The position numbers and the translations under genes were made by a program. From an uncultured Fibrobacter sp. (GTDB taxonomy: Bacteria > Fibrobacterota > Fibrobacteria > Fibrobacterales > Fibrobacteraceae), in assembly GCA_947306025.1 (NCBI GenBank), contig CAMZFJ010000004.1, positions 1 through 23,990 of the forward strand: a stretch of 23,990 nucleotides of DNA, given 5' to 3'. Each line of letters starts with the position of its first letter. Positions within the stretch are counted from its first letter, which is position 1. Shown here one piece after another: positions 6,744 to 15,548 of the stretch. The notes under the pieces were generated by a model. The model saw nothing but the letters and a program-made list of their open reading frames with translations. It ran no database searches and had not been told where the DNA came from.

Positions 6744-9700
6744 ATGAAGTTAAATGCCAAGCTTTTCGCATTGTTTTTAGGTGTGCTGTCCTTAGCGTCT
6801 TTGGCGCATGCCGTTGATACTCTTGAAGTTTTCGTATTGCGCGTGCAGTTCAAGGAAGAATATCCGAAAGATAACTCGCTTACGACGGGAACAGGCCTGT
6901 TCGATTCCGATACGGCGACTTACTATCTCGATCCGTCGGGGAGCCGCAAGAGCGTCCATTATTGGAAAAAGCACTTGGGCTTTGCGAATGCCTATTACAA
7001 GGCGGCTAGTGGTGGCGAACTTGTCATCAAGGATAGTATTATCCCGACGGTTTACACGCTCGACAAGCAGATGATTGATTACAATCGTACCCAGAGGATG
7101 AAGGACGAAAAGGCTGCCGAGTACGATTCCGCGCGCACATGCGATTACTTGCGCTTTGTGTACGATGCAGTGATGAAGGCTCATGGTTCGAAGGATTCTC
7201 CGTTCAATATTCCGCTTTCTAAAAATCCGAATACAAGGCGCGCGTTCATGATTGCGCATGCCGGTGCCAGCAGTCTTGTGGATGGAGGTAGCCTGGGAAC
7301 GAAGGGTGCCAACACTCCGGGCGATTTTTGGGATAGTTTTGTTTCTGGGGCTTATTGGACCTATTTGCCTGATTCCCTGCCGGGAGTTGTGATTTCGGAG
7401 GATTCCCTGAATAACGGTATTGTGCTGAAGGGTTCCTCGATCGATACGCTTAAATCAATCATGGTGGTGAGCGAAACGGCGTCGCAGGACGGGCTGAACT
7501 GGGGCATCAACGGTTTCGTGGTGAACCAGATTGGCCGTGAATTGGGAATGCCGAATACTTACGATGCTGCCAAGGGAATTTCTCGCTTGGGCTATTTCGA
7601 CATGATGGACTTTGCTGGCTACAATGCGGGCAACGGGTTCTTCCCGGTGCTCCCAGCCGCGTGGGAACGAGCCTATATGGGTTGGTCCAATGTCAAGGAA
7701 GTGCGCCCGACGGCGGGGCATCCGGTGACGGTCGATATTGCGGCGGCGGGTAGCGGTCTCGGGACCGAAATCGTGAAGGTCGCCCTGAGCGCCAGTGAAT
7801 ACATCTTGATTGAAAACCGCCAGCGTTCCTGGGCTAAGGACGGGATGGTGGAAGTGTATCTCGGCGAAGCGAAGCAGAATAACGATACGACTTTGAAAAG
7901 AAAAATTCTTGTCGATAGCCTTTATACGGTATTCGAAGATACAGTCTGTGTCAAGGGCAAGTGCGAACCCAACAAGAAAAAGGCGGAAGGCCTTGTGCTT
8001 GGCGTGAGCAGTTTTGATGCGGGGCTCCCGGGAAGTGGCATCGCCGTGTGGAAAGTGAACGATTGGTATTTGCGCGAAACACTCCAGTATGGTATTGCAA
8101 ACTATTGGGGTGGAAACGAATTTCGTGACCATCAGTTTGGGCTTTCGCTCGTGGAATCTGATTGCATCCTGAGTATTGGCAAGTCGTTCAAGAACGCTCT
8201 TGGCGAAGATACCTACGATTTTGGTAGCGGCACGGACTTGCTTCCGCATGTGCGTTATACCAAAGACCAAAAGAAGGATTCTCTCAAGATGCTTGATACA
8301 ATCAAGACTATCATGCCGATGGATTTTCCGGATACAACTAAGCCGATTATGCCCACGGGTTATGCGAATACCGCGACGACGCATGGCGGCTATACGGGAA
8401 TCAAGATTTCTGTGGAAATTCCGAAGGATGCTCGCATTGAAAGGACCGCAAATGCATTCATGGGTGATAGCGTAATCAACTTTGCAGCACCAATCATTCG
8501 CGTAACGATTAGCATTGACGATGGAAGTATCGAAAAGTCGAAGTTCCCGAAGAATGTGGGACTTGCGAATGCTGTGCGCGGTGCCGTATTTGTCAATTAC
8601 GAAAATGATGAAACGGGCAAGGCGATTGTGTTTGCTTCTGAAGACGGAACGCTCCAGGCGATGAACGCTCTTGGCGATACGTTGTACATGTCGGACACGT
8701 CTGTGGTGCAAAAGCAGGTTTCGAAAAAGAATCAGACTGTGAATGTTCCGCTGTACCGTTTTGGCCCAAGCTACGGACCGCTTGTCGGGCTTGCTAGCGA
8801 TGGCGAACGCGTTTATTCTTTGCACCAGAAGCATTTGGTACGCACTTCGTTTAATGCCGGCGTCCCGATGCAAGATGATATGGATTTGCTGAAATCTGTT
8901 GCGGGTGCTCCGGCGGTGGGTTCTGCTTTGGTTGGGCCGATTGTCGCAAGTTCGCATGTGTTCTTTGCTGCGGATTCCGGATTCTGGACGGTGAACTTGA
9001 CCGATGAAATGACACGCACGTTTACCTCGACGGAAAGCATTGCTCACCCGCAAGACATGGCGATTTGCAAGGTGGACAAGCAAGATTACTATGGCGTGGT
9101 TGTGGGTGAAGATGGCAAAATCTTTATGCGCAAGTTCTCGCTCGAAAACAAGGCCGATGCAAAGCCGAGCTTTAGCAAGCAAAACGCTGGATTTGCACAA
9201 GTGGCTGCATCCAAGAACGAAACGTTCCGTGTGGCTTGCACGGACCTGGATCGTGATGGAACGGTTGAAGCGGTGATGCTTGGCAGCCGCGGTACAGTCG
9301 CTAGCTTTAAGCTTGGCGAAGGTGGTAAGCAGAAGGCCCAGTGGGTGCGCGTTTACAAGCGTGGCGCGGCTGGAACGAGCGGGCTCGATGATGAAACTTC
9401 TGGAATGGCGTTCGGCGATTTGAATGGCGATGCATACCCGGAAATTGTATTCCTGGGCGATAACCTCGTTTATGCGCTTGACCGCTTTGGCTTTCCTGTA
9501 GACGGATTCCCGGCGACGATTAATCGCGGTACGCCTATTACGGGATTCCACAGCGATCCGCTGATTGTCGATGTGACGGGCGATAAGCTTCCTGAAATTC
9601 TTGTGCCGTCGAGCAATGGCTTGGTCTATGCTTACACGGGCAAGGGCAAGCGCGTGACGGACCGCTTCCCGATTGCGGCTGGCAGTTACGAATCGATGGA

Positions 9701-10220
9701 TTCGTTGCAGCAGGCTGTTCCGATGAGCATTTTTGTGACGGATGCTGTTAAGAATTCCAAGGGCCCGGAACTTTACGCGTTCCACAGAACGGGCGTGACC
9801 GCGTTCCGTCTGGACAAGGCTGCCGATGGCGCTGAAAAGGCCGCCGCCGCTTGGACGCTCCCGGCTGCAGGCAATGAACGCACGGGATTCTTCGATGCTT
9901 CTAAGCTTGGCGATGTCGATGCCGTAAAGGCCAAGGACGAAATTACGGACTTCTTTATTTTCCCGAATCCGGTGCGCGGTGGCGAAGCGAAGGTTCGCAT
10001 GGAACTGGGCGCAAAGCCGCGTACGGTAAGACTTGAACTTTATGACATCACTGGTTTGTGCGTGTTCAAGACGGACATTCCGGATGGCATTGCCGGCGTA
10101 AATCAAGCTAATCTCGACTTGCACAACCTGGGTTCGGATATTTACACGGCCCGCTTGAAGGTCAAGTTCGAAAGCGGCAAGACAAGGCAGAAGCTTTACC
10201 GCGTCGGCGTTGTCCGTTAA
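6744..10220 (+). CDS. Secreted M6-metalloprotease-like protein with a lost zinc site
   Basis: 1158 aa with signal peptide 1-23 (cleavage after SLAHA). An M6 (immune inhibitor A)-like domain follows: VFVLRVQFKEEYP at the start, then at about 253-320 the region INGFVVNQIGRELGMPNTYD, LGYFDMMDFAGYN and PAAWERAYMGWSNV. This matches the family order HEFGH.LGLPD..D, MdfG, P..W.K..lGW. The zinc motif HExxH is NQIGR (261-265) and the third ligand Asp is N271, and no HE dipeptide occurs anywhere in the protein, so it is predicted to be catalytically dead. Residues about 830-960 hold FG-GAP/VCBS-like D-x-D/N-G segments (DLDRDGTVE, DLNGDAYPE, DVTGDKLPE). The C-terminal ~90 residues (FFIFPNPVRGGEAKVRMEL, ELYDITG) resemble a type IX secretion sorting domain. 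It is probably a surface binding protein rather than a protease. Confidence 0.85.
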   Translation: MKLNAKLFALFLGVLSLASLAHAVDTLEVFVLRVQFKEEYPKDNSLTTGTGLFDSDTATYYLDPSGSRKSVHYWKKHLGFANAYYKAASGGELVIKDSIIPTVYTLDKQMIDYNRTQRMKDEKAAEYDSARTCDYLRFVYDAVMKAHGSKDSPFNIPLSKNPNTRRAFMIAHAGASSLVDGGSLGTKGANTPGDFWDSFVSGAYWTYLPDSLPGVVISEDSLNNGIVLKGSSIDTLKSIMVVSETASQDGLNWGINGFVVNQIGRELGMPNTYDAAKGISRLGYFDMMDFAGYNAGNGFFPVLPAAWERAYMGWSNVKEVRPTAGHPVTVDIAAAGSGLGTEIVKVALSASEYILIENRQRSWAKDGMVEVYLGEAKQNNDTTLKRKILVDSLYTVFEDTVCVKGKCEPNKKKAEGLVLGVSSFDAGLPGSGIAVWKVNDWYLRETLQYGIANYWGGNEFRDHQFGLSLVESDCILSIGKSFKNALGEDTYDFGSGTDLLPHVRYTKDQKKDSLKMLDTIKTIMPMDFPDTTKPIMPTGYANTATTHGGYTGIKISVEIPKDARIERTANAFMGDSVINFAAPIIRVTISIDDGSIEKSKFPKNVGLANAVRGAVFVNYENDETGKAIVFASEDGTLQAMNALGDTLYMSDTSVVQKQVSKKNQTVNVPLYRFGPSYGPLVGLASDGERVYSLHQKHLVRTSFNAGVPMQDDMDLLKSVAGAPAVGSALVGPIVASSHVFFAADSGFWTVNLTDEMTRTFTSTESIAHPQDMAICKVDKQDYYGVVVGEDGKIFMRKFSLENKADAKPSFSKQNAGFAQVAASKNETFRVACTDLDRDGTVEAVMLGSRGTVASFKLGEGGKQKAQWVRVYKRGAAGTSGLDDETSGMAFGDLNGDAYPEIVFLGDNLVYALDRFGFPVDGFPATINRGTPITGFHSDPLIVDVTGDKLPEILVPSSNGLVYAYTGKGKRVTDRFPIAAGSYESMDSLQQAVPMSIFVTDAVKNSKGPELYAFHRTGVTAFRLDKAADGAEKAAAAWTLPAAGNERTGFFDASKLGDVDAVKAKDEITDFFIFPNPVRGGEAKVRMELGAKPRTVRLELYDITGLCVFKTDIPDGIAGVNQANLDLHNLGSDIYTARLKVKFESGKTRQKLYRVGVVR

Positions 10221-10240
10221 TCTTTGACGAGGGGGTGACT

Positions 10241-11146
10241 ATGCGTTTGAAACCATTCATACCGCATTGCATGACGTCCGTGGCGATATTGTCGCTAGGG
10301 GCGTTTTTTGCGCTTGAGGCTTGCACGGCAAGCGGTGATGCTGTCGAAGGCAGTAGTTTACCTCCTGTTGATAAGGGCGGCTCGTCTAGCGTTGTAAGTA
10401 ATTCCTCTTCGAGTAATGATTCTTTGCATGTGGACCCCACGATTTTTGGCATGTTTGAGTGGGCTAAAATTCCCAAGGCGACGATTACTCGCGGTGTGAA
10501 TTCGTTTGGCGTGAATTCATTTTCTATGGCCACGACAGAAGTGACCCAGAAGGTTTATGAATTTGTAATGGAGGACTTGCCGAAACAGTCTAAGACAGGA
10601 GATTCGATTGCTGTCTCGAATGTGAGCTGGTTCCGTGCCGCTCTCTTTTGCAATGCGTTCTCGAAACTTGCAGGCCTTGATACGGCCTACGTCTACAAGT
10701 CCATTGCCGGTGATTCGATTCTCGTGGATCTAGAAATAAATTACTCTGCCGCTTCTATCCGTCTCCCGACAGAAAATGAATGGGAAATTGCGGCTCATGG
10801 TGGTACTTCGACAACTTATTATTGGGATACCGATGTCGCGTCTAAGTATGCGTATTACGGACAAACTGCTGGTCCTGATGTAGTGGCTCAAAAGTTGCCG
10901 AACAATTTTGGCCTTTACGATATGGCCGGTAACGTTGCCGAATGGGTCAATGACTGGTATGACACTTATCCGAAAAATAAAAGCGATAATTACTCAGGTC
11001 CCCAAAAGGGCGAATATCGCGTTGTTCGTGGTGGTGGCTGGTCGGACAAGGTAACCGCACTTGACCCCAAAGAACGCGAAAAGCTAGACCCGGCTCGCTC
11101 CAAAGTGACTCTCGGCTTTAGATTGGTCTATTCGACCGGTTTTTAG
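10241..11146 (+). CDS. Formylglycine-generating-enzyme-like lipoprotein
   Basis: 301 aa from ATG 10241, which follows AGGGGG (10230-10235); GTG 10235 is in frame but lies inside that ribosome site. The signal peptide ends ALEAC (lipidated Cys28; Glu at -2 is unusual). A Ser-rich linker follows (GGSSSVVSNSSSSNDS), then an FGE/SUMF1-fold domain: ATTEVTQKVYEFVME, VSNVSWFRAALFCNAFSKLAG, IRLPTENEWEIAAHGG, NNFGLYDMAGNVAEWVNDWY, YRVVRGGGWSD and LGFRLVYS. Cysteines equivalent to the FGE catalytic pair after the RGGGW segment are missing, so formylglycine formation is unlikely and a binding or structural role on the outer membrane is inferred. It starts 20 nt after the M6-like gene and may be a functional partner of that surface protein. 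Confidence 0.88.
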   Translation: MRLKPFIPHCMTSVAILSLGAFFALEACTASGDAVEGSSLPPVDKGGSSSVVSNSSSSNDSLHVDPTIFGMFEWAKIPKATITRGVNSFGVNSFSMATTEVTQKVYEFVMEDLPKQSKTGDSIAVSNVSWFRAALFCNAFSKLAGLDTAYVYKSIAGDSILVDLEINYSAASIRLPTENEWEIAAHGGTSTTYYWDTDVASKYAYYGQTAGPDVVAQKLPNNFGLYDMAGNVAEWVNDWYDTYPKNKSDNYSGPQKGEYRVVRGGGWSDKVTALDPKEREKLDPARSKVTLGFRLVYSTGF

Positions 11147-11192
11147 TGCCGCCTTCCTTTTGTCTTGTCCGAAATTTTTTAGATTATTGTGC

Positions 11193-11621
11193 ATGAAGTA
11201 TGCCTGTGCGCTAACTGCAATGCTGTGTGGACTTTTTATGGGATGTTCCGATCAAAAATCGGAGCCGCTTCCGGATTTGCCGCCCGTAGAAATTCCTGCG
11301 GATGTCTTTGGCTTCTATTCGGGCATTTTGCCCTGTGAAAATTGTAAACAGCGTGTTGTGGATATGGACTTGCTCAACGACGGCAAGGCCGTGGTGGTCG
11401 AATCTATCATGAAGGATTCCGTGAGTGTTGATACGCTCCGCGGAACATTCGTATATGCCGATAGCATTGTGAAGGTGAGCCTCTCGGACAATTCGGTTCG
11501 TTGGGATTTTAAGCGTGATAAGGTTGGAAATTTGGCTTTTATGAAGTTTGGCGATGTCTATCGCGATGCCGATGGCGTGAAAGCTGTGCTAATTCGTTTT
11601 TATAAGAAAATTAAAAAGTAA
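11193..11621 (+). CDS. NlpE-like small lipoprotein
   Basis: 142 aa from ATG 11193. The frame extends back to TTG 11160, but the ATG gives a proper signal peptide ending LFMGC (lipidated Cys18). After a Pro-rich linker, FGFYSGILPCENCKQR (C48 and C51) matches the N-terminal NlpE signature Y.G.LPCADC. A beta-rich body follows with DTLRGTFVYADSIVKVSL. NlpE proteins sit in the outer membrane and in enterobacteria signal surface contact and copper stress through Cpx. No Cpx-type kinase is seen here, so only the fold and CxxC are transferable. A T-rich TTTTTTAGATTATTG element (11175-11189) ends three nt before the start codon. It could be a promoter for a near-leaderless transcript, or chance. The LytTR regulator begins 12 nt downstream. 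Confidence 0.8.
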   Translation: MKYACALTAMLCGLFMGCSDQKSEPLPDLPPVEIPADVFGFYSGILPCENCKQRVVDMDLLNDGKAVVVESIMKDSVSVDTLRGTFVYADSIVKVSLSDNSVRWDFKRDKVGNLAFMKFGDVYRDADGVKAVLIRFYKKIKK

Positions 11622-11633
11622 GAGTTGGATAAT

Positions 11634-12398
11634 ATGTTTACTGCCTTAATTGCCGATGACGAACCACTAGCACGCGTGCGCATGCGTTCCCTGCTCGAAG
11701 CTTATTCGGGCGAAATTGAAATTTTGGGCGAAGCGTCTTCTGGCGCGCAGACGATTGATAAGATTCATGAACTCGACCCGGATGTCATTTTCTTGGATAT
11801 CCAGATGCCGGACATGGATGCCTTTGAAGTATTGAAAACTCTGAACGAGGATGATATCCCGCTCATCGTGTTTACGACGGCCTACGATAACTTTGCTCTT
11901 CGCGCTTACGAAGAGAATGTCGTGGATTACCTGTTGAAGCCGATTGATCCCGAGCGTTTGCAGGCGACGATGGCAAAGCTCCGCAAGCGCATGCCGCAAC
12001 AAGTCGGGCAGGGCGTTCCAGCAGATTTCTCGTGGGACAAGTTCAAGGAAATGATGAGCGCGAGCGGCCTTTACATGCAGCGATTGCAGGTCAAGCAACC
12101 CGATCGCATTTTGCTTGTGAACATGGACGAAGTGATTCGTTTCCAGAGTGAAGAAAAGTACACGACGGCTTACACGACTACGTCGCAGTACATTATTGAC
12201 CTTACGCTTGTGGAATTGGAAAAGCGGCTTGACCCGCGCCAGTTCGTTCGAGTCCACCGTGCGCATTTGGTGGCGATTGACTATATCTCCGAAATCCGTA
12301 AGACGGATAGTGGGCGCCTTTGCGTTGTGCTTCGCGACAAGAACAAGACGCAGATTACCGTAAGCCGTAATTTTGTGAAGACGGTTAAAAGTTTGTAA
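11634..12398 (+). CDS. LytTR-type response regulator
   Basis: 254 aa from ATG 11634 (a TTG at 11625 is in frame but less likely). Residues 1-120 are a receiver domain: acidic pocket ADDEP, phospho-acceptor D55 in VIFLDIQMPD, the conserved Thr in FTTAYD and the conserved Lys in YLLKPID. From about residue 148 a LytTR DNA-binding domain follows: LQVKQPDRILLVNMDEVIRF, EKYTTAYT, LVELEKRLDPRQFVRVHRAH and ISEIRKTDSGRLCVVL with VSRNFVKTVKSL at the end. This is the AlgR/LytR class, normally partnered with a LytS-type membrane kinase. No kinase gene is in the window, so the partner is elsewhere or unlinked. It lies between envelope genes with 12-nt gaps on both sides. Confidence 0.95.
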   Translation: MFTALIADDEPLARVRMRSLLEAYSGEIEILGEASSGAQTIDKIHELDPDVIFLDIQMPDMDAFEVLKTLNEDDIPLIVFTTAYDNFALRAYEENVVDYLLKPIDPERLQATMAKLRKRMPQQVGQGVPADFSWDKFKEMMSASGLYMQRLQVKQPDRILLVNMDEVIRFQSEEKYTTAYTTTSQYIIDLTLVELEKRLDPRQFVRVHRAHLVAIDYISEIRKTDSGRLCVVLRDKNKTQITVSRNFVKTVKSL

Positions 12399-12410
12399 TT
12401 GGGAGTATTG

Positions 12411-13763
12411 ATGGAACAGACATCTCCGAAAAAAAACGTAAAGAAGTTTCTTAAATCTTTTACACGTGAAGTCATTGTACCGGTCATCCTTGCATTAATC
12501 GTTATCCAGTACGTTATCCAGGCGTTTCAGATTCCGAGCGGTTCCATGGAAGATTCGCTTAAGACGGGCGACTTTTTGCTGGGCCTCAAGTTTACTTACG
12601 GTTCCCCAATTCCGTTCTCGAACCAGAACTTCCCGGGATACACTGAACCCAAGCATGGCGATGTCGTCATCTTCCGTTATCCGGGCGAACCGGAATATCC
12701 CGATAACAATCCCAAGCGTTACACGCATTTGTTCAATGCGCTTATGCTGGGCAATTACTATTGGGATCACGCTCCTGAAAAAGGGCAGCCGCATTTGGTG
12801 CATTATGCCGACGGTCCGAAGGACTACATCAAGCGTTGCGTTGCGGTGAGCGGCGATAGAGTGGCGGTTCATGGTGGCAAGCTTTTCTTGAATGGCAAGC
12901 GTCAGGATTCCCTCCCGGCATTCGGAAAGTGGACGGCGAATGTTCGTACGCTTTCTCCGCGAGATGAAGTCGAAGAATTTGTAGTGCCTTCTGTGGGCGA
13001 TACGCTGTATGTCGATTCGCTCCCGATGATTAAACTCTGGTGGTTGCGTTCGCTCGTGGCTCAGGAAAATCCGGATTCTTCTGTACGTTTGGAACTTTCG
13101 CTTTTGCGCAATGGCCGCGAAAACAACAATTACGTGTTCAACGATTTTAGATTCCCGGTCGAAAATGATCGTGCTCTCTTGTTGAATGCGATGGTTTCGA
13201 GGAACCAGACCGTCATTCAACAGCGACTTACGCTTGGCGATACGTTGTCTGGCGCGATGCCGTTCAACTATTTCAGGGAACTGGCGAAGATTGGCTTTTT
13301 GCCGATGATTGACCCGCACGATCCTGATTTGAATCGCGGCTTTACCCGTCCTGTGAGTTACGTGTCCTTTGAAGGTTCCATCCTTCAGGATCTTGATGGC
13401 AATGTGAAGCGCTTGAACATGGCGCCTGCCGCACCGGTTGATTCTACGGATTCCACTGCAGTTGAAGAAAAGAACCATTTTGAAATCCAGCGCAATTTGT
13501 ACCTCGGTTCAGAAAAGATTGACCGCTATGTCGTGAAGTACCCGCAGTACTTTATGATGGGCGACAACCGCGACAATTCCGCCGATAGCCGTTATTGGGG
13601 ACTTGTCTCGCTGCGCAACATCCGTGCAAAGGCTTTTATTATTTACTTCTCGTTCGAAAACGATGATGGAAATTTTGCCCTTGGTAATCCGTTGACTTGG
13701 TGGCGCATTCCGTTCCGCGTTCGATTCACCCGCATTGGCAAGATTATTGATTTGATTAAGTGA
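12411..13763 (+). CDS. lepB: Signal peptidase I with a large insertion
   Basis: 450 aa from ATG 12411, with GGGAG (12401-12405) five nt upstream. It cleaves signal peptides from exported proteins at the outer face of the inner membrane. One membrane helix lies at about 19-38. The catalytic Ser45 is in FQIPSGSMEDSL and the general-base Lys141 in DYIKRCVAVSGD; box E is MGDNRDNSADSRYWG (383-397), then RAKAFIIYFSFENDD. About 200 residues separate the box D region from box E (NGKRQDSLPAFG to KIDRYVVKYPQYFMMG), much more than in E. coli LepB. They include beta-rich blocks and an Ala/Ser/Thr spacer (APAAPVDSTDSTAVEE). Large insertions here are seen in Bacteroidetes relatives as I recall; their function is unknown. 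Gaps to its neighbours are 12 and 2 nt. Confidence 0.96.
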   Translation: MEQTSPKKNVKKFLKSFTREVIVPVILALIVIQYVIQAFQIPSGSMEDSLKTGDFLLGLKFTYGSPIPFSNQNFPGYTEPKHGDVVIFRYPGEPEYPDNNPKRYTHLFNALMLGNYYWDHAPEKGQPHLVHYADGPKDYIKRCVAVSGDRVAVHGGKLFLNGKRQDSLPAFGKWTANVRTLSPRDEVEEFVVPSVGDTLYVDSLPMIKLWWLRSLVAQENPDSSVRLELSLLRNGRENNNYVFNDFRFPVENDRALLLNAMVSRNQTVIQQRLTLGDTLSGAMPFNYFRELAKIGFLPMIDPHDPDLNRGFTRPVSYVSFEGSILQDLDGNVKRLNMAPAAPVDSTDSTAVEEKNHFEIQRNLYLGSEKIDRYVVKYPQYFMMGDNRDNSADSRYWGLVSLRNIRAKAFIIYFSFENDDGNFALGNPLTWWRIPFRVRFTRIGKIIDLIK

Positions 13764-13765
13764 GA

Positions 13766-15535
13766 ATGAAGTTCTCGAAGATTGCATATTTCTTGGCGTC
13801 ATGTCTGATGGTCGCTGCTTGCGCAACGCAAGTGGCTCCGACAGGTGGTCCCGAAGACAAGCTGCCGCCGCGTGTCGCGGCGGTGTCTCCTGCGCCAAAG
13901 ACCGCAAACCATCCGAATGAACTTTATGTGAAATTGGAATTCGACGAATGGATCAACGCCTCGATTCCGCGTGGTGCTATTTCCATTTCGCCTCCGATTG
14001 AAAAGAAGTTGCGTTACGAAGTTCACGGCAAGATGCTCGAAGTTTATTCGCGTGCCGAACTTGATACGGGAACGACTTATACCGTTACGTTTGCCGGTGG
14101 CATCAAGGACTTGCGCGGGAATGCGCTGGCAAAGCCGTTCCAGGTCGTGTTCTCGACGGGTGCTACGATTGATTCTTTGACGCTTTCCGGTCGCGTGATG
14201 GTGCCGGATTCTCTTGTCCGCAAAAAGAACTACCCGAGCGTAGGCCTTTATTTGATGGGTTCTGAACGCGAATCCAAACGCTATCTTGAAAAGTACCGCG
14301 ATACGGTCACGCATGTGCTGGATTCGCTCCCGATGCTTACAAAAGAAGAACCGCTTTATATCACAGCGGCCGATAGCATTGGAAACTTCACGTTTACAGG
14401 GCTTAAGGCCGGGCGTTATCGCGTTGTCGCGTTTGTCGATGGGAATGGAAACCATAAGATTGAACCGTCTTCGGAACTTGCGGGTGTCTGGATTTCGGAT
14501 TTGCTCTTGAATGAAACGATGCAGGACACGCTTTGGATTGCGCTTGCGGACCAAGACACTTCGCTGATGGAGCTCGATAATGTCACGCAGCCTTTTAAAG
14601 ATGTGCTTGAGGCGAACTTTACGCGCCGCATCTATTTTGACTCTGCTTTCGCGGATACTTCCAACTGTTATCTTTCTTCGCCAGATGGCGATACGCTTTA
14701 CCCGCGACTGGTGTATCTCGGAACATCGAATGCTCCTCGTTTTTACTTTGATCCAAAACCGAAAGACGAAGTCTTGTACAAGTTTATTTGCCGTAACGGG
14801 AAAGACTCCTTGAATCGCGCTTTGGATACGGCTCGAAATTACGCCGAGATTGAATGGAAAGAAATGGACGCCGATACGCTCGCTCCGAAAATCCAGACGG
14901 TACAGGTTAAGGGCAAGGCGAAAAATGCGTTCCCGCATGATTCTTTGATTGTGATTTATAACAAGCCTGTTCTAGATTCCTTGAAAGACATGTTCTTTAT
15001 TGTCGAAAATAAAGATACGGCGCAAGTTCCTGTGAAAAAGCTTGATCCGGTCCGTTATCTTGTAAAGCGCGATGTTCCGTGGCCGACTGATTCCAAGTTC
15101 AGCTTGCTGCGTGGCTATGCCGACACGACTTTGGCAAAGGCCGATAGCAATGGCGTCCGCGATACCGTGATTACGACAAAGTACGAAAATAAGCTCACGT
15201 TCGAGACGATTTCCAAATTGAAATTGGCCTCGATGGTGGGTAAAATTCCTGGCGCAAAGGCGGGCGCTATAGTTCGTCTCAAGTCTGTAGAGACGGGTAA
15301 TTTTGAATATGCGAAGTGCTCTTCTTATGGGGCGTTTTCGTTTAACGACCTTGTTGAAGGTGGTTACATTATTGACTATTATTATGCAGATAAAGGGACT
15401 GGACTTCCGAATGGTGGTTCTCTGAATCCCTTTAGTTTTGGCTCTGCATGGCGTTCCCCGATTGATACGTTGAAAATCAAAAGTGGTCCAAACGATTTAG
15501 AACAACTGATGCCGAACTTGCCGGCATTGCCTTAA
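13766..15535 (+). CDS. Ig-like domain outer-membrane lipoprotein
   Basis: 589 aa from ATG 13766, two nt after the lepB stop; GTG 13760, overlapping that stop, is the alternative. The signal peptide ends MVAAC (lipidated Cys19), followed by APTGGPEDKLPPRVAAVSPA, a sequence typical of FCB-group lipoproteins that open with an SbsA-like Ig domain. That domain continues with LYVKLEFDEWI, IPRGAISISPPIEKK and LDTGTTYTVTFAGGIKDLRG. A carboxypeptidase-regulatory-like fold follows (ADSIGNFTFTGLKAGRYRVV, AFVDGNGNHKIEP), and another such segment is near the C-terminus (YGAFSFNDLVEGGYIIDYYY). No catalytic motif is visible. The role is structural or binding at the outer membrane by inference. Coupling to lepB suggests shared expression rather than a shared reaction. 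Confidence 0.88.
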   Translation: MKFSKIAYFLASCLMVAACATQVAPTGGPEDKLPPRVAAVSPAPKTANHPNELYVKLEFDEWINASIPRGAISISPPIEKKLRYEVHGKMLEVYSRAELDTGTTYTVTFAGGIKDLRGNALAKPFQVVFSTGATIDSLTLSGRVMVPDSLVRKKNYPSVGLYLMGSERESKRYLEKYRDTVTHVLDSLPMLTKEEPLYITAADSIGNFTFTGLKAGRYRVVAFVDGNGNHKIEPSSELAGVWISDLLLNETMQDTLWIALADQDTSLMELDNVTQPFKDVLEANFTRRIYFDSAFADTSNCYLSSPDGDTLYPRLVYLGTSNAPRFYFDPKPKDEVLYKFICRNGKDSLNRALDTARNYAEIEWKEMDADTLAPKIQTVQVKGKAKNAFPHDSLIVIYNKPVLDSLKDMFFIVENKDTAQVPVKKLDPVRYLVKRDVPWPTDSKFSLLRGYADTTLAKADSNGVRDTVITTKYENKLTFETISKLKLASMVGKIPGAKAGAIVRLKSVETGNFEYAKCSSYGAFSFNDLVEGGYIIDYYYADKGTGLPNGGSLNPFSFGSAWRSPIDTLKIKSGPNDLEQLMPNLPALP

Positions 15536-15548
15536 AGGATGGATTAAG

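Noticed and set aside
7455..10124. An 889-codon open frame on the minus strand.
   Set aside because: Shadow of the secreted M6-like gene; the translation is rich in Arg, His and Ile without domains, and there is no ribosome site.
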